The notes below the pieces were generated by a model. That model did not search any database. It was not told the DNA's origin and saw nothing but the letters and a program-made list of their open reading frames with translations. A stretch of DNA of 64,000 nucleotides. Source: Plasmopara viticola (lineage: Eukaryota > Oomycota > Peronosporomycetes > Peronosporales > Peronosporaceae). The stretch is from positions 62,001-126,000 of the forward strand of contig MBPM02000133.1 in the NCBI GenBank assembly GCA_001695595.3, given 5' to 3'. A program made the position numbers and the translations under genes. Shown in pieces: positions 25,362 through 36,422 of the stretch. Each line of letters opens with the position of its first letter. The first letter of the stretch is position 1.

Positions 25362-26418
25362 GGCATCACTCAAGTGCAAAATTCGAGCTCTGACCAACGA
25401 AGCAAGCAACATCAAGACCTGTGGACACAGGAAAGAGAAGCCACTGGCTATGGAAGAAACACCGTTAATGTCGACAAGCTTTGACTTCATTATAGATGAT
25501 AACGATCTGTCGCCCGCTCTGTCGATGTTACCTGATCGGGCAGCCTGCAGGTCGCCATAACGGGTGAATCTACATCACTTGGGGTGCTCTGAAGTTTGAC
25601 GCTGGAGGCCTTGATCTTGATGAAGCCCTTAGACGCGCCGGAGGGATGCAGAAGCGTGCTAGCCATGTTAGAGGCCGAAGAACGTGGCGCCTGCCGGGAA
25701 GCAGTGAGTGGACGGCTTGGTGCAGAGGCCAGGTGTTTTGTTTCACGTGAGCCCTGAGAAGCCGGGGCTTTCCGTATTCTTGTGAAGCCTGCGAGCTGTA
25801 AGGCCAGTGATTTTGTATCACTTGTGGGCCTGAGAGGCCATCCTATCTGCGAGAACAAAGAGGCCAGGGTTTTTTATTTTTCCTATTGGGCAGGAGAGGC
25901 CAGGATTTTAGTTTCTTATAAGCCCTGACAAGCCAGATATTTTTGACTTACAGTATATAGTCAAAACCCGATCCCGGCTATGGGTTGGCCCACGAAAGCC
26001 ACGCCGTCGCGAAACGACGCGACAGTGAGCTGAAAGACCGGATGTTTGTTTGAGCACCAGGGGTCTCGGTACGCGTAAGCAATCAGCATGCAATGGGCGC
26101 TGTATGTGCTGCATATGTGCCCAAAGTTGCAGCTGCTAAATGGTCACAGTTGACAAGAAATGATGTCACGCGTAAACGGTCTGAATCGCCATTTTTGGCC
26201 AAAGTTGAAGTCAAAACGGGGGCAAAAGTGTAAAGCCGAAACCCTTTCACGCCGGTGATTGGATATTAAAGAAAGTAGGGAGAACACAAAATTTATGTAT
26301 TTTCCTACCTCAAGGAAATTACAAAAAATTGTGTACACTAGAAAAGTTTAGAACAGATATTCCGCCAGACAAGTTGGGTAGTCATTTGTCATATTATACT
26401 AAATATAGACGAACTTCA
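25362..26418 (+). mobile_element. E14, LINE 3'-end module
   Basis: 1,057 bp. Private CTTAGACGCGCCGGAGGGATG; shares GGGAAGCAGTG with E13. Confidence 0.85.
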
Positions 26419-26834
26419 ACTGAGCTATAGGGGCAATTGCTGGCGACGACAACACACTATCTACATTACCATCACACGGAACAGTCTGCACGCCATCGCT
26501 ATGGCCTGGGTATACTTACTTGTGATTTATGAGGAGCCCGAATTTTGCTGATAACTTCGCGCTATAGTCCTAACTTTATCGGAGAAGTCGGGAGTTTCAA
26601 AAGTAGGTTCGTTTAAAAGGCACCACCGATATAGGAAAATGCTAACAGAGACGAAGGTATGTATCCCTCTACTAGTCAAGCTAGCGAAAAGTGGTCTATA
26701 ATTTATCTTACGCCGTAATAAAGGTATAATAGTGTATTATTGATAATGCATAAACAGAGCAATGAAATTTTAGACACACTGCTCACGATTGCTGAAGGCG
26801 AGATGAACGAGTTTTGTTATAATGGTCTGAGAAA

Positions 26835-26906
26835 TGCCCCCAGGCAGGATTGAACTACCGACCTTCCGCTTACTAAGCGGGTGCTCTACCACTGAGCTAT
26901 AGGGAA
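26835..26906 (-). pseudogene. tRNA-Thr-like, first two bases changed
   Basis: Full length with AGU anticodon and T arm, but the plus strand ends GGGAA in place of GGGGC, so bases 1 and 2 no longer pair with 72 and 71. Confidence 0.7.
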
Positions 26907-27313
26907 AATTGCTGCCGACGACAACACACTATCTACATTGCCATCACACGAAACAGTCTGCACGCCATCGCTATAGTCGGGGTATACTTATTTGGGTTTT
27001 ATGAGATGCCCGAATTTTGCTGATAACTTCGCGCTATAGTTCTGACTTTATCGGAGAAGTCGGGAGTTTCAAAAGGAGGTTCGCTTAAAAGGGCTTCACC
27101 GATAAAGAAAACTGCTAATAGAGACGGAAGTATCTCGAGTATCCCTCTACTAGTCAAGCTAGCTAAAAGTGGTCTATATTTTGTCTTACGCCGTAATAAA
27201 GGTATTATAGTGTATTATTGATAACGCATAAACAGAGCAATGAAATCATTAGACACACTGCTCACGATTGCTGAGGGCGAGATGAACGAGTTTTGCTATA
27301 TTTGTCTAAGAGA

Positions 27314-27374
27314 TGCCCCCAGGCAACCGACTTCCGCTTACTAGACGGGTGCTCTACCACTGAGCTATAGGGGC
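27314..27374 (-). pseudogene. tRNA-Thr pseudogene, T arm deleted, 61 nt
   Basis: Identical to the copy at 21269. It closes the 2.0 kb block and precedes E15. Confidence 0.88.
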
Positions 27375-27375
27375 A

Positions 27376-28430
27376 GGCATCACTCAAGTGCAAAATTCGA
27401 GCTCTGACCAACGAAGCAAGCAACATCAAGACCTGTGGACACAGGAAAGAGAAGCCACTGGCTATGGAAGAAACACCGTTAATGTCGACAAGCTTTGACT
27501 TCATTATAGATGATAACGATCTGTCGCCCGCTCTGTCGATGTTACCTGATCGGGCAGCCTGCAGGTCGCCCTAACGGGTGAATCTACATCACTTGAGAGG
27601 CTCCGGAGTTTGACGCTGGCCTTGATCTTGATGAAGCTCTTCGACGCGCCGGAGGGGATGCAGAAGCGTGCTAGCCATGTTAGAGGCCGAAGAACGTGGC
27701 GCCTGCCGGGCAGCAGTGAGTGGACGGCTTGGTGCAGAGGCCAGGTGTTTTGTTTCTCGTGAGCCCTGAGAAGCCGGGGCTTTCCGTATTCTTGTAAAGC
27801 CTGCGAGCTGTAAGGCCAGTGATTTTGTATCACTTGTGGGCCTGAGAGGCCATCCTATCTGCGAGAACAAAGAGGCCAGGGATTTTTATTTTTCCTATTG
27901 GGCAGGAGAGGCCAGGATTTTAGTTTCTTATAAGCCCTGACAAGCCAGATATTTTTGACTTACAGTATATAGTCAAAACCCGATCCCGGCTATGGGTTGG
28001 CCCACGAAAGCCACGCCGTCGCGAAACGACGCGACAGTGAGCTGAAAGACTGGATGTTTGTTTGAGCACCAGGGGTCTCGGTACGCGTAAGCAATCAGCA
28101 TGCAATGGGCGCTGTATGTGCTGCATATGTGCCCAAAGTTGCAGCTGCTAAATGGTCACAGTTGACAAGAAATGATGTCACGCGTAAACGGTCTGAATCG
28201 CCATTTTTGGCCAAAGTTGAAGTCAAAACGGGGGCAAAAGTGTAAAGCCGAAACCCTTTCACGCCGGTGATTGGATATTAAAGAAAGTAGGGAGAACACA
28301 AAATTTATGTATTTTCCTACCTCAAGGGAATCACAAAAAATTTGTGTACACTAGAAAAGTTTAGAACAGATATTCCGCCAGACAAGTTGGGTAGTCATTG
28401 GCATATTATACTAAATATAGACGAACTTCA
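27376..28430 (+). mobile_element. E15, LINE 3'-end module
   Basis: 1,055 bp. Lacks 4 bp at GACGCTGGCCTTG (others GACGCTGGAGGCCTTG region) and reads GAGAGGCTCCGGAG, close to the LINE-0 form GAGAGGCTCTGGAG. Confidence 0.85.
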
Positions 28431-28844
28431 ACTGAGCTATAGGGGCAATTGCTGGCGACGACAACACACTATCTACATTGCCATCACACGAAACAGTCTG
28501 CACGCCATCGCTATGGCCTGGGTGTACTCAATTGGGTTTTATGAGGAGCCCGAATTTTGCTGATAACTTCGCGCTATAGTTCTGACTTTATCGGAGAAGT
28601 CGGGAGTTTAAAATGGATGCTCTCTTTAAAGGGCAAAAAAATGCTAATAGAGACGGAAGTATCTCGGGCGTATCCCTCTACTAGTCAAGCTAGCTAAAAG
28701 TGGTCTACATTTCATCTTACGCCGCAATAAAGGTATTATAGTGTATTATTGACAACGCATAAACAGAGCAATGAAATTATTAGACACACTGCTCACGATT
28801 GCTGAGGGCGAGATGAACGAGTTTTGTTATATTTGTCTTAGAAA

Positions 28845-28906
28845 TGCCCCCAGGCAACCGACCTTCCGCTTACTAAGCGGGTGCTCTACCACTGAGCTAT
28901 AGGGGC
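28845..28906 (-). pseudogene. tRNA-Thr pseudogene, T arm deleted
   Basis: 62 nt. Apart from the 10-bp deletion it matches consensus, like the copy at 3816. Precedes E16. Confidence 0.88.
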
Positions 28907-28907
28907 A

Positions 28908-29961
28908 GGCATCACTCAAGTGCAAAATTCGAGCTCTGACCAGCGAAGCAAGGAACATCAAGACCTGTGCACACAGGAAAGAAAAGCCACTGGCTATGGA
29001 AGAAACACCGTTAATGTCGACAAGCTTTGACCTTATTACAGATTATTAAGATCTGTCGCCCGCTCTGTCGATGCTACCTGATCGGGCAGCCTGCAGGTCG
29101 CCCTAACGGGTGAATCTACATCACTTGAGAGGCTCCGGAGTTTGACGCTGGCCTTGATCTTGATGAAGCTCTTCGACGCGCCGGAGGGGGATGCAGAAGC
29201 GTGCTAGCCATGTTAGAGGCCGAAGAACGTGGCGCCTGCCGGGCAGCAGTGAGTGGACGGCTTGGTGCAGAGGCCAGGTGTTTTGTTTCGCGTGAGCCCT
29301 GAGAAGCCGGGGCTTTCCGTATTCTTGTAAAGCCTGCGAGCTGTAAGGCCAGTGATTTTGTATCACTTGTGGGCCTGAGAGGCCATCCTATCTGCGAGAA
29401 CAAAGAGGCCAGGGATTTTTATTTTTCCTATTGGGCAGGAGAGGCCAGGATTTTAGTTTCTTATAAGCCCTGACAAGCCAGATATTTTTGACTTACAGTA
29501 TATAGTCAAAACCCGATCCCGGCTATGGGTTGGCCCACGAAAGCCACGCCGTCGCGAAACGACGCGACAGTGAGCTGAAAGACGGATGTTTGTTTGAGCA
29601 CCAGGGGTCTCGGTACGCGTAAGCAATCAGCATGCAATGGGCGCTGTATGTGCTGCATATGTGCCCAAAGTTGCAGCTGCTAAATGGTCACAGTTGACAA
29701 GAAATGATGTCACGCGTAAACGGTCTGAATCGCCATTTTTGGCCAAAGTTGAAGTCAAAACGGGGGCAAAAGTGTAAAGCCGAAACCCTTTCACGCCGGT
29801 GATTGGATATTAAAGAAAGTAGGGAGAACACAAAATTTATGTATTTTCCTACCTCAAGGGAATCACAAAAAATTTGTGTACACTAGAAAAGTTTAGAACA
29901 GATATTCCGCCAGACAAGTTGGGTAGTCATTGGCATATTATACTAAATATGACGAACTTCA
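28908..29961 (+). mobile_element. E16, LINE 3'-end module
   Basis: 1,054 bp, sister of E15 (same small deletion), with one more base lost at GAAAGACGGATG. Confidence 0.85.
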
Positions 29962-30385
29962 ACTGAGCTATAGGGGCAATTGCTGGCGACGACAACACAC
30001 TATCTACATTGCCATCACACGAAACAGCCTGCACGCCATCGCTATGGCCTGGGTATACTTACTTGTGTTTTATGAGGAGCCCGAATTTTGCTGATAACTT
30101 CGCGCTATAGTTCTAACTTTATCGGAGAATTTGGGAGTTTTAAAAGTAGGTTCGTTTGAAGGGCACCACCGATAAAGTTAAATGCTAATAGAGACGGAAG
30201 TATCTTGGGTGTATCCCTCTACTAGTCAAGCTTGCTAAAAGTGGTCTATATTTTATCTTACGCCGTAATAAAGGTATAATAGTGTAGTTTTGATAACGCA
30301 TAAACAGAGCAATGAAATTATTAGACACACTGCTCACGATTGCTGAGGGCGAGATGAACAAGTTTTGATATATTTGTCTAAGAAA

Positions 30386-30447
30386 TGCCCCCAGGCAACC
30401 GACCTTCCGCTTACTAAGCGGGTGCTCTACCACTGAGCTATAGGGGC
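30386..30447 (-). pseudogene. tRNA-Thr pseudogene, T arm deleted
   Basis: 62 nt, otherwise consensus; the rightmost T-arm-deleted copy. Precedes E17. Confidence 0.88.
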
Positions 30448-30448
30448 A

Positions 30449-31508
30449 GGCATCACTCAAGTGCAAAATTCGAGCTCTGACCAACGAAGCAAGCAACATC
30501 AAGACCTGTGGACACAGGAAAGAAAAGCCACTGGCTATGGAAGAAACACCGTTAATGTCGACAAGCTTTGACTTCATTATAAATGATTACGATCTGTCGC
30601 CCGCTCCGTCGCTGCTACCTGATCGGGCAACCTGCAGGTCGCCATAACGGGTGAACCTACATCACTCGGGGGGCTCTGAAGTTTGACGCTGGAGGCCTTG
30701 ATCTTGATGAAGCTCTTCGACGCGCCGGAGGGGGATGCAGAAGCGTGCTAGCTATGTTAGAGGCCGAAGAACGTGGCGCCTACCGGGAAGCAGTGAGTGG
30801 ACGGCTTGGTGCAGAGGCCACGTGTTTTGTTTCGCGTGAGCCCTGAGAAGCCGGGGCTTTCCGTATTCTTGTGAAGCCTGCGAGCTGTAAGGCCAGTGAT
30901 TTTGTATCACTTGTGGGCCTGAGAGGCCATCCTATCTGCGAGAACAAAGTGGCCAGGGTTTTTTATTTTTCCTATTGGGCAGGAGAGGCCAGGATTTTAG
31001 TTTCTTATAAGCCCTGACAAGCCAGATATTTTTGACTTACAGTATATAGTCAAAACCCGATCCCGGCTATGGGTTGGCCCACGAAAGCCACGCCGTCGCG
31101 AAACGACGCGACAGTGAGCTGAAAGATCGGATGTTTGTTTGAGCGCCAGAAGTCTCGGTACGCGTAAGCAATCAGCATGCAATGGGCGCTGTATGTGCTG
31201 CATATGTGCCCAAAGTTGCAGCTGCTACATGGTCACAGTTGACAAGAAATGATGTCACGCGTAAACGGTCTGAATCGCCATTTTTGGCCAAAATTGAAGT
31301 CAAAACGGGGGCAAAAGTGTAAAGCCGAAACCCTTTCACGCCGGTGATTGGATATTAAAGAAAGTAGGAAGAGCACAAAATATATGTATTTTCCTACCTC
31401 AAGGGAATTACATAAAATTTGAGTACACTAGAAAAGCTTAGAACAGATATTCCGCCAGACAAGTTGGGTAGTCATTTGTCATATTATACTAAGTATAGAC
31501 GAACTTCA
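30449..31508 (+). mobile_element. E17, LINE 3'-end module (diverged)
   Basis: 1,060 bp with the most private changes of the array, such as GAGCGCCAGAAGTCTCGG and GAGTACACTAG. Last copy beside a T-arm-deleted tRNA. Confidence 0.85.
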
Positions 31509-31933
31509 ACTGAGCTATAGGGGTAATTGCTGGCGACGACAACACACTATCTACATTGCCATCACACGAAACAGTCTACACGCCATCGCTATGGCCGGGG
31601 TATACTTATTTGTGTTTTATGAGGAGCCCGAATTTTGCTGATAACTTCGCGCTATAGTTCTGACTTTATCGGAGAAGTCGGGAGTTTCAAAAGGAGGTTC
31701 GCTTAAAAGGGCACCACCGATAAAGTTAAATGCTAATAGAGACGGAAGTATCTTGGGTGTATCCCTCTACTAGTCAAGCTAGCGAAAAGTGGTCTATAAT
31801 TTATCTTACGCCGTAATAAAGGTATGATAGTGTATTATTGATAATGCATGAACAGAGCAATGAAATTATTAGACACACTGCTCACGATTGCTGAGGGCGA
31901 GATGAACAAGTTTCATTATAATTGTCTGAGAAA

Positions 31934-32005
31934 TGCCCCCAGGCAGGATTGAACTACAGACCTTCCGCTTACTAAGCGGGTGCTCTACCACTGAGCTATA
32001 GGGGC
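31934..32005 (-). tRNA. tRNA-Thr(AGU), one T-stem change
   Basis: Full length. One difference (CTACAGACC in place of CTACCGACC) changes base 49 and unpairs the first T-stem pair. Anticodon, A box and B-box core are intact, so activity is possible. Confidence 0.7.
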
Positions 32006-32402
32006 AATTGCTGCCGACGACAACACACTATCTACATTGCCATCACACGAAACAGTCTACACGCCATCGCTATGGCCGGGGTATACTTATTTGTGTTTTA
32101 TGAGGAGTCCGAATTTTGCTGATAACTTCGCGCTATAGTTCTGACTTTATCGGAGAAGTCGGGCGTTTCAAATGGATGTTCGCTTTAAAGGGCAAAAAAA
32201 TGCAAATAGAGACGGAAGTATCTCGGGCGTATCCCTCTACCAGTCAAGCTAGCTAAAAGTGGTCTATATTTCTTCTTACGCCGTAATGGAGGTATAATAG
32301 TGTATTATTGATAATGCATGAACAGAGCAATGAAATTATTAGACACACCGCTCACGATTGCTGAGGGCGAGATGAACGAATTTGTTACAATTGTCTGAGA
32401 AA

Positions 32403-32474
32403 TGCCCCCAGGTAGGATTGAACTACAGACCTTCCGCTTACTAAGCGGGTGCTCTACCACTGAGCTATAGGGGC
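32403..32474 (-). tRNA. tRNA-Thr(AGU), two T-stem changes
   Basis: It carries the same base-49 change as its left neighbour plus GGTAGG in place of GGCAGG, which changes base 64 opposite G50 and gives a mismatch. Function doubtful. Confidence 0.6.
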
Positions 32475-32883
32475 AATTGCTGCCGATGACAACACACTAT
32501 CTACATTGCCATCACAAGAAACAGTCTGCACGCCATCGTTATGGCCGGGGTATCCTTTTTTGGGTTCTATGAGGAGCCCGAATTTTGCTGATAACTTCGC
32601 GCTATAGTTCTGACTTTTTCGGAGAAGTCGGGAGTTTCAAAAGGAGGTTCGCTTAAAAGGGCACCACCGATAAAGTTAAATGCTAATTGAGACGGAAGTA
32701 TCTTCGGTGTATCCCTCTACTAGTCAAGCTAGCTAAAAGTGGTCTATATTTTATCTTACGCCGTAATAAAGGTATAATAGTGTAGTTTTGATAACGCATA
32801 AACAGAGCAATGAAATTATTAGACACACTGCTCACGATTGCTGAGGGCGAGATGAACAAGTTTTGATATATTTGTCTGGGAAA

Positions 32884-32955
32884 TGCCCCCAGGCAGGATT
32901 GAACTACCGACCTTCCGCTTACTAAGCGGGTGCTCTACCACTGAGCTATAGGGGC
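32884..32955 (-). tRNA. trnT(agu): tRNA-Thr(AGU), consensus
   Basis: Exact 72-nt consensus. Acceptor 7 bp with G1-C72 and discriminator A73; D arm AGCTCAGTGGTAGAGC; anticodon stem with a 7-nt loop TTAGTAA giving AGU, which reads threonine codons (ACU, and others after A34 modification); T arm GGTAGTTCAATCCTGCC. It is the only tRNA beside an E element (E18) that keeps its T arm, so it represents the state before the 10-bp deletion. E18 replaces its normal 5' flank. Confidence 0.93.
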
Positions 32956-32956
32956 A

Positions 32957-34014
32957 GGCATCACTCAAGTGCAAAATTCGAGCTCTGACCAACGAAGCAA
33001 GCAACATCAAGACCTGTGCACACAGGAAAGAAAAGCCACTGGCTATGGAAGAAACACCGTTAATGTCGACAAGCTTTGACTTCACTATAGATGATTACGA
33101 TCTGTTGCCCGCTCTGTCGATGCTACCCGATCGGGCAGCCTGCAGGTCGCCATAACGGGTGAATCTACATCACTTGGGGGGCTCTGAAGTTTGACGCTGG
33201 AGGCCTTGATCTTGATGAAGCTGTTCGACGCGCCGGAGGGGGATGCAGAAGCGTGCTAGCCATGTTAGAGGCCGAAGAACGTGGCGCCTGCCGGGCAGCA
33301 GTGAGTGGACGGCTTGGTGCAGAGGCCAGGTGTTTTGTTTCGCGTGAGCCCTGAGGAGCCGGGGCTTTCCGTATTCTTGTGAAGCCTGCGAGCTGTAAGG
33401 CCAGTGATTTTGTATCACTTGTGGGCCTGAGAGGCCATCCTATCTGCGAGAACAAAGAGGCCAGGGTTTTTTATTTTTCCTATTGGGCAGGAGAGGCCAG
33501 GATTTTTGTTTCTTATAAGTCCTGACAAGCCAGATATTTTTGACTTACAGTATATAGTCAAAACCCGATCCCGGCTATGGGTTGGCCCACGAAAGCCACG
33601 CCGTCGCGAAACGACGCGACAGTGAGCTGAAAGATCGGATGTTTGTTTCAGCACCAGGGGTCTCGGTACGCGTAAGCAATCAGCATGCAATGGGTGCTGT
33701 ATGTGCTGCATATGTGCCCAAAGTTGCAGCTGCTAAATGGTCACAGTTGACAAGAAATGATGTCACGCGTAAACGGTCTGAATCGCCATTTTTGGCCAAA
33801 GTTGAAGTCAAAACGGGGGCAAAAGTGTAAAGCCGAAACCCTTTCACGCCGGTGATTGGATATTAAAGAAAGTAGAAAGAACACAAAATTATGTATTTTC
33901 CTACCTCAAGGGAATTACATAAAATTGTGTACACTAGAAAAGTTTAGAACAGATATTCCGCCAGACAAGTTGGGTAGTCATTTGTCTTATTATACTAAGT
34001 ATAGACGAACTTCA
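32957..34014 (+). mobile_element. E18, LINE 3'-end module beside an intact tRNA
   Basis: 1,058 bp. Separate from the other copies and next to a consensus tRNA, yet it starts at exactly the same base (GGCATCAC) and has the same 17-bp flanks. Private TTTCAGCACC removes a stop codon and creates a chance 82-codon plus-strand ORF (33582-33830). Confidence 0.85.
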
Positions 34015-34433
34015 ACTGAGCTATAGGGGCAATTGCTGCCGACGACAACACACTATCTACATTGCCATCACACGAAACAGTCTGCACGCCATCGCTATGG
34101 CCTGGGTATACTTACTTGTGTTTTATGAGGAGCCCGAATTTTGCTGATAGCTTCGCGCTATAGTTCTGACTTTATCGGAGAATTCGGGAGTTTTAAAAGG
34201 AGGTTCGTTTGAAGGGCACCACCGATAAAGTTAAATGCTAATAGAGACGGAAGTATCTTGGGTGTATATCTCTACTAGTCAAGCTAGCTAAAAGTGGTCT
34301 ATATTTTATCTTACGCCGTAATAAAGGTATGATAGTGTATTATTGATAACGCATAAACAGAGAAATTATTAGACACACTGCTCACGATTGCTGAGGGCGA
34401 GATGAACGAGTTTTGTTATAATTTTCTGAGAAA

Positions 34434-34505
34434 TGCCCCCAGGCAGGATTGAACTACCGACCTTCCGCTTACTAAGCGGGTGCTCTACCACTAAGCTATA
34501 GGGGC
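34434..34505 (-). tRNA. tRNA-Thr(AGU), C13 to U
   Basis: One change (CTAAGCTATA) turns C13 into U, which still wobble-pairs with G22. Otherwise consensus; likely able to fold. Confidence 0.75.
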
Positions 34506-34913
34506 AATTGCTGCCGACGACAATACACTATCTACATTGCCATCACACGAAACAGTCTGCACGCCATCGCTATGGCCGGGGTATTCTTACTTGTGTTTTA
34601 TTAGGAGCCCGAATTTTGCTGATAACTTCGCGCTATAGTTCTAATTTTATCGGAGAAATCGGGACTTTCAAAAGTAGGTTCGTTTGAAGGGCACCACCGA
34701 TAAAGTTAAATGCTAATAGAGACGGAAGTATCTTGGGTGTATCCCTCTACTAGTCAAGCTAGCTAAAAGTGGTCTATATTTTATCTTACGCCGATATAAA
34801 GGTATGATAGTGTGTTATTGATAACGCATAAACAGAGCAATGAAATTTTAAAACACACTGCTCACGATTGCTGAGGGCGAGATGAACGAGTTTTGTTATA
34901 ATTGTCTGAGAAA

Positions 34914-34985
34914 TGCCCCCAGGCAGGATTGAACTACCGACCTTCCGCTTACTGAGCGGGTGCTCTACCACTGAGCTATAGGGGC
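34914..34985 (-). tRNA. tRNA-Thr(AGU)-like, U33 to C
   Basis: One change (ACTGAGCGGG) replaces the nearly universal U33, next to the anticodon, by C. This usually harms decoding. The rest is consensus. Confidence 0.6.
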
Positions 34986-35108
34986 AATTGCTGCCGATGA
35001 CAACACACTATCTACATTGCCATCACCCGAAACAGTCTGCACGCTATCGCTATGGCCGGGGTATACTTATTTGGGTTCTATGAGGAGCCCGAATTTTGCT
35101 GATAACTT

Positions 35109-35151
35109 CCCGCTATAGTTCTATCTTTATCGGAGATAGAACTATAGCGGG
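35109..35151. repeat. Perfect 18-bp inverted repeat, 7-nt loop
   Basis: CCCGCTATAGTTCTATCT (35109-35126) and its exact reverse complement (35134-35151) flank TTATCGG. Other monomers have an imperfect version here (TTCTGACTTTATCGGAGAAGTCGGGAG type), so the perfect arm arose in this unit only. Confidence 0.95.
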
Positions 35152-35397
35152 AGTTTCAAAATGAGGTACGCTTAAAAGGGCACCACCGATAAAGTTAAAT
35201 GCTAATAGAGACGGAAGTATCTTGGGTGTATCCCTCTACTAGTCAAGCTAGCTAAAAGTGGTCTATATTTTATCTTACGCCGTAATAAAGGTATGATAGT
35301 GTATTATTGATAATGCATAAACAGAGAAATTATTAGACACACTGCTCACGATTGCTGAGGGCGAGATGAACGAGTTTTGTTATAATTGTCTGAGAAA

Positions 35398-35469
35398 TGC
35401 CCCCAGGCAGGATTGAACTACCGACCTTCCGCTTACTAAGCGGGTGCTCTACCACTGAGCTATAGGGGC
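35398..35469 (-). tRNA. trnT(agu): tRNA-Thr(AGU), consensus
   Basis: Exact 72-nt consensus with the normal monomer 5' flank (CAATTGCTGCCG). A weak AT-rich element, TAGATAG, lies ~23-29 bp upstream of base 1 and could serve TFIIIB. Confidence 0.93.
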
Positions 35470-35873
35470 AATTGCTGCCGACGACAACACACTATCTACA
35501 TTGCCATCACACGAAACAGTCTGCACGCCATCGCTATGGCCTGGGTGTACTCAATTGGGTTTTATGGGGAGCCCGAATTTTGCTGATAACTTACCGCTAT
35601 AGTTCAAACTTTATCATAGAAATTGGGAGTTTCAAAAGGAGGTACGCTTAAATGGGCACCACCGATAAAGTTGAATGCTAATAGAGACGGAAGTATCTTG
35701 GGTGTATCCCTCTACTAGTCAAGCTAGCTAAAAGTGGTCTATATTTTATCTTACGCCGTAATAAAGGTATGATAGTGTATTATTGATAACGCATAAACAG
35801 AGAAATTATTAGACACACTGCTCACGATTGCTGAGGGCGAGATGAACGAGTTTTGTTATAATTGTCTGAGAAA

Positions 35874-35945
35874 TGCCCCCAGGCAGGATTGAACTACCGA
35901 CCTTCCGCTTACTAAGCGGGTGCTCTACCACTGATCTATAGGGGC
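35874..35945 (-). tRNA. tRNA-Thr(AGU)-like, C11 to A
   Basis: One change (GATCTATA in place of GAGCTATA) breaks the 11-24 pair of the D stem inside the A box. Probably weak or inactive. Confidence 0.6.
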
Positions 35946-36349
35946 AATTGCTGCCGACGACAACACACTATCTACATTGCCATCACACGAAACAGTCTGC
36001 ACGCCATCGCTATGTCCTGGGTGTACTCAATTGGGTTTTATGGGGAGCCCGAATTTTGCTGATATCTTACCGCTATAGTTCTAACTTTATCGGAGAAATG
36101 GGGAGTTTCAAAAGGAGGTACGCTTAAAAGGGCACCACCGATAAAGTAAAATGCTAATAGAGACGGAAGTATCTTGGGTGTATCCCTCTTCTAGTCAAGC
36201 TAGCTAAAAGTGGTCTATATTTTATCTTACGCCGTAATAAAGGTATGATAGTGTATTATTGATAACGCATAAACAAAGAAATTATTAGACACACTGCTCA
36301 CGATTGCTGAGGGCGAGATGAACGAGTTTTGTTATAATTGTCTGAGAAA

Positions 36350-36421
36350 TGCCCCCAGGCAGGATTGAACTACCGACCTTCCGCTTACTAAGCGGGTGCT
36401 CTACCACTGAGCTATAGGGGC
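36350..36421 (-). tRNA. trnT(agu): tRNA-Thr(AGU), consensus, rebuilt beside LINE-1
   Basis: Exact 72-nt consensus. Its first 16 nucleotides are the left copy of the LINE-1 target duplication, so the gene is complete although the LINE was inserted into it. Its natural upstream flank now lies 7.75 kb away. LINE-1 begins 2 bp beyond base 1, so gene and LINE diverge. Confidence 0.93.
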
Positions 36422-36422
36422 A
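36406..36422. repeat. LINE-1 left target-site duplication
   Basis: ACTGAGCTATAGGGGCA; bases 36406-36421 are tRNA-Thr nucleotides 16 to 1. The exact copy is at 44175-44191. The base to its left differs (C here, A at the other copy) and so does the base to its right (C here, A there), which fixes the length at 17. Confidence 0.92.

Larger units (their letters stand above)
19255..27313. repeat. Expanded higher-order repeat, four ~2.015 kb units
   Basis: Here T-arm-deleted tRNA starts are at 19255, 21269, 23284, 25300 and 27314, spaced 2,014-2,016 bp. The extra ~473 bp is one complete tRNA monomer with a full-length T arm, inserted between the E-bearing spacer and the next deleted tRNA. The E copies here share TCATTTGTCAT near the 3' end in place of TCATTGGCAT. 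The layout is a 1.54 kb unit that captured one neighbouring monomer and was then amplified as a block. Confidence 0.9.
27314..31933. repeat. Three diverged ~1.53-1.55 kb E-bearing units
   Basis: Spacing returns to 1,531, 1,541 and 1,548 bp (tRNA starts 27314, 28845, 30386, then 31934). These units are more diverged than those to the left: E15 and E16 lack 4 bp near their start region, and E17 has many private substitutions. Edge units of a tandem array are expected to be the most diverged because they take part least in homogenising exchange. Confidence 0.85.
31934..36421. repeat. tRNA-Thr monomer array, left block
   Basis: Eight full-length tRNA-Thr copies on the minus strand, spaced 469-484 bp except where E18 interrupts. 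The ~400 bp spacers hold no other RNA gene or ORF that I recognise. Conserved spacer landmarks are CTAGTCAAGCTAG, TATTTTATCTTACGCCG and GCTCACGATTGCTGAGGG. Confidence 0.93.

Noticed and set aside
33582..33830. 82-codon plus-strand ORF in E18 (MAHESHAVAKRRDSELKD)
   Set aside because: Open only because a TGA present in the other E copies is TCA here; it uses 3' UTR sequence and shows no family.
31934..36421. CRISPR-like regular spacing of short repeats
   Set aside because: The spacers are also repeated, the period is ~476 bp, and the 72-nt repeat folds as a tRNA with Pol III promoter boxes. It is a eukaryotic tRNA array.
36406..36422. Phage- or island-type att site at a tRNA gene
   Set aside because: The inserted DNA encodes an endonuclease and reverse transcriptase and no integrase. 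The duplication lies at the tRNA 5' end, not the 3' end favoured by most tyrosine integrases, and fits target-primed insertion.
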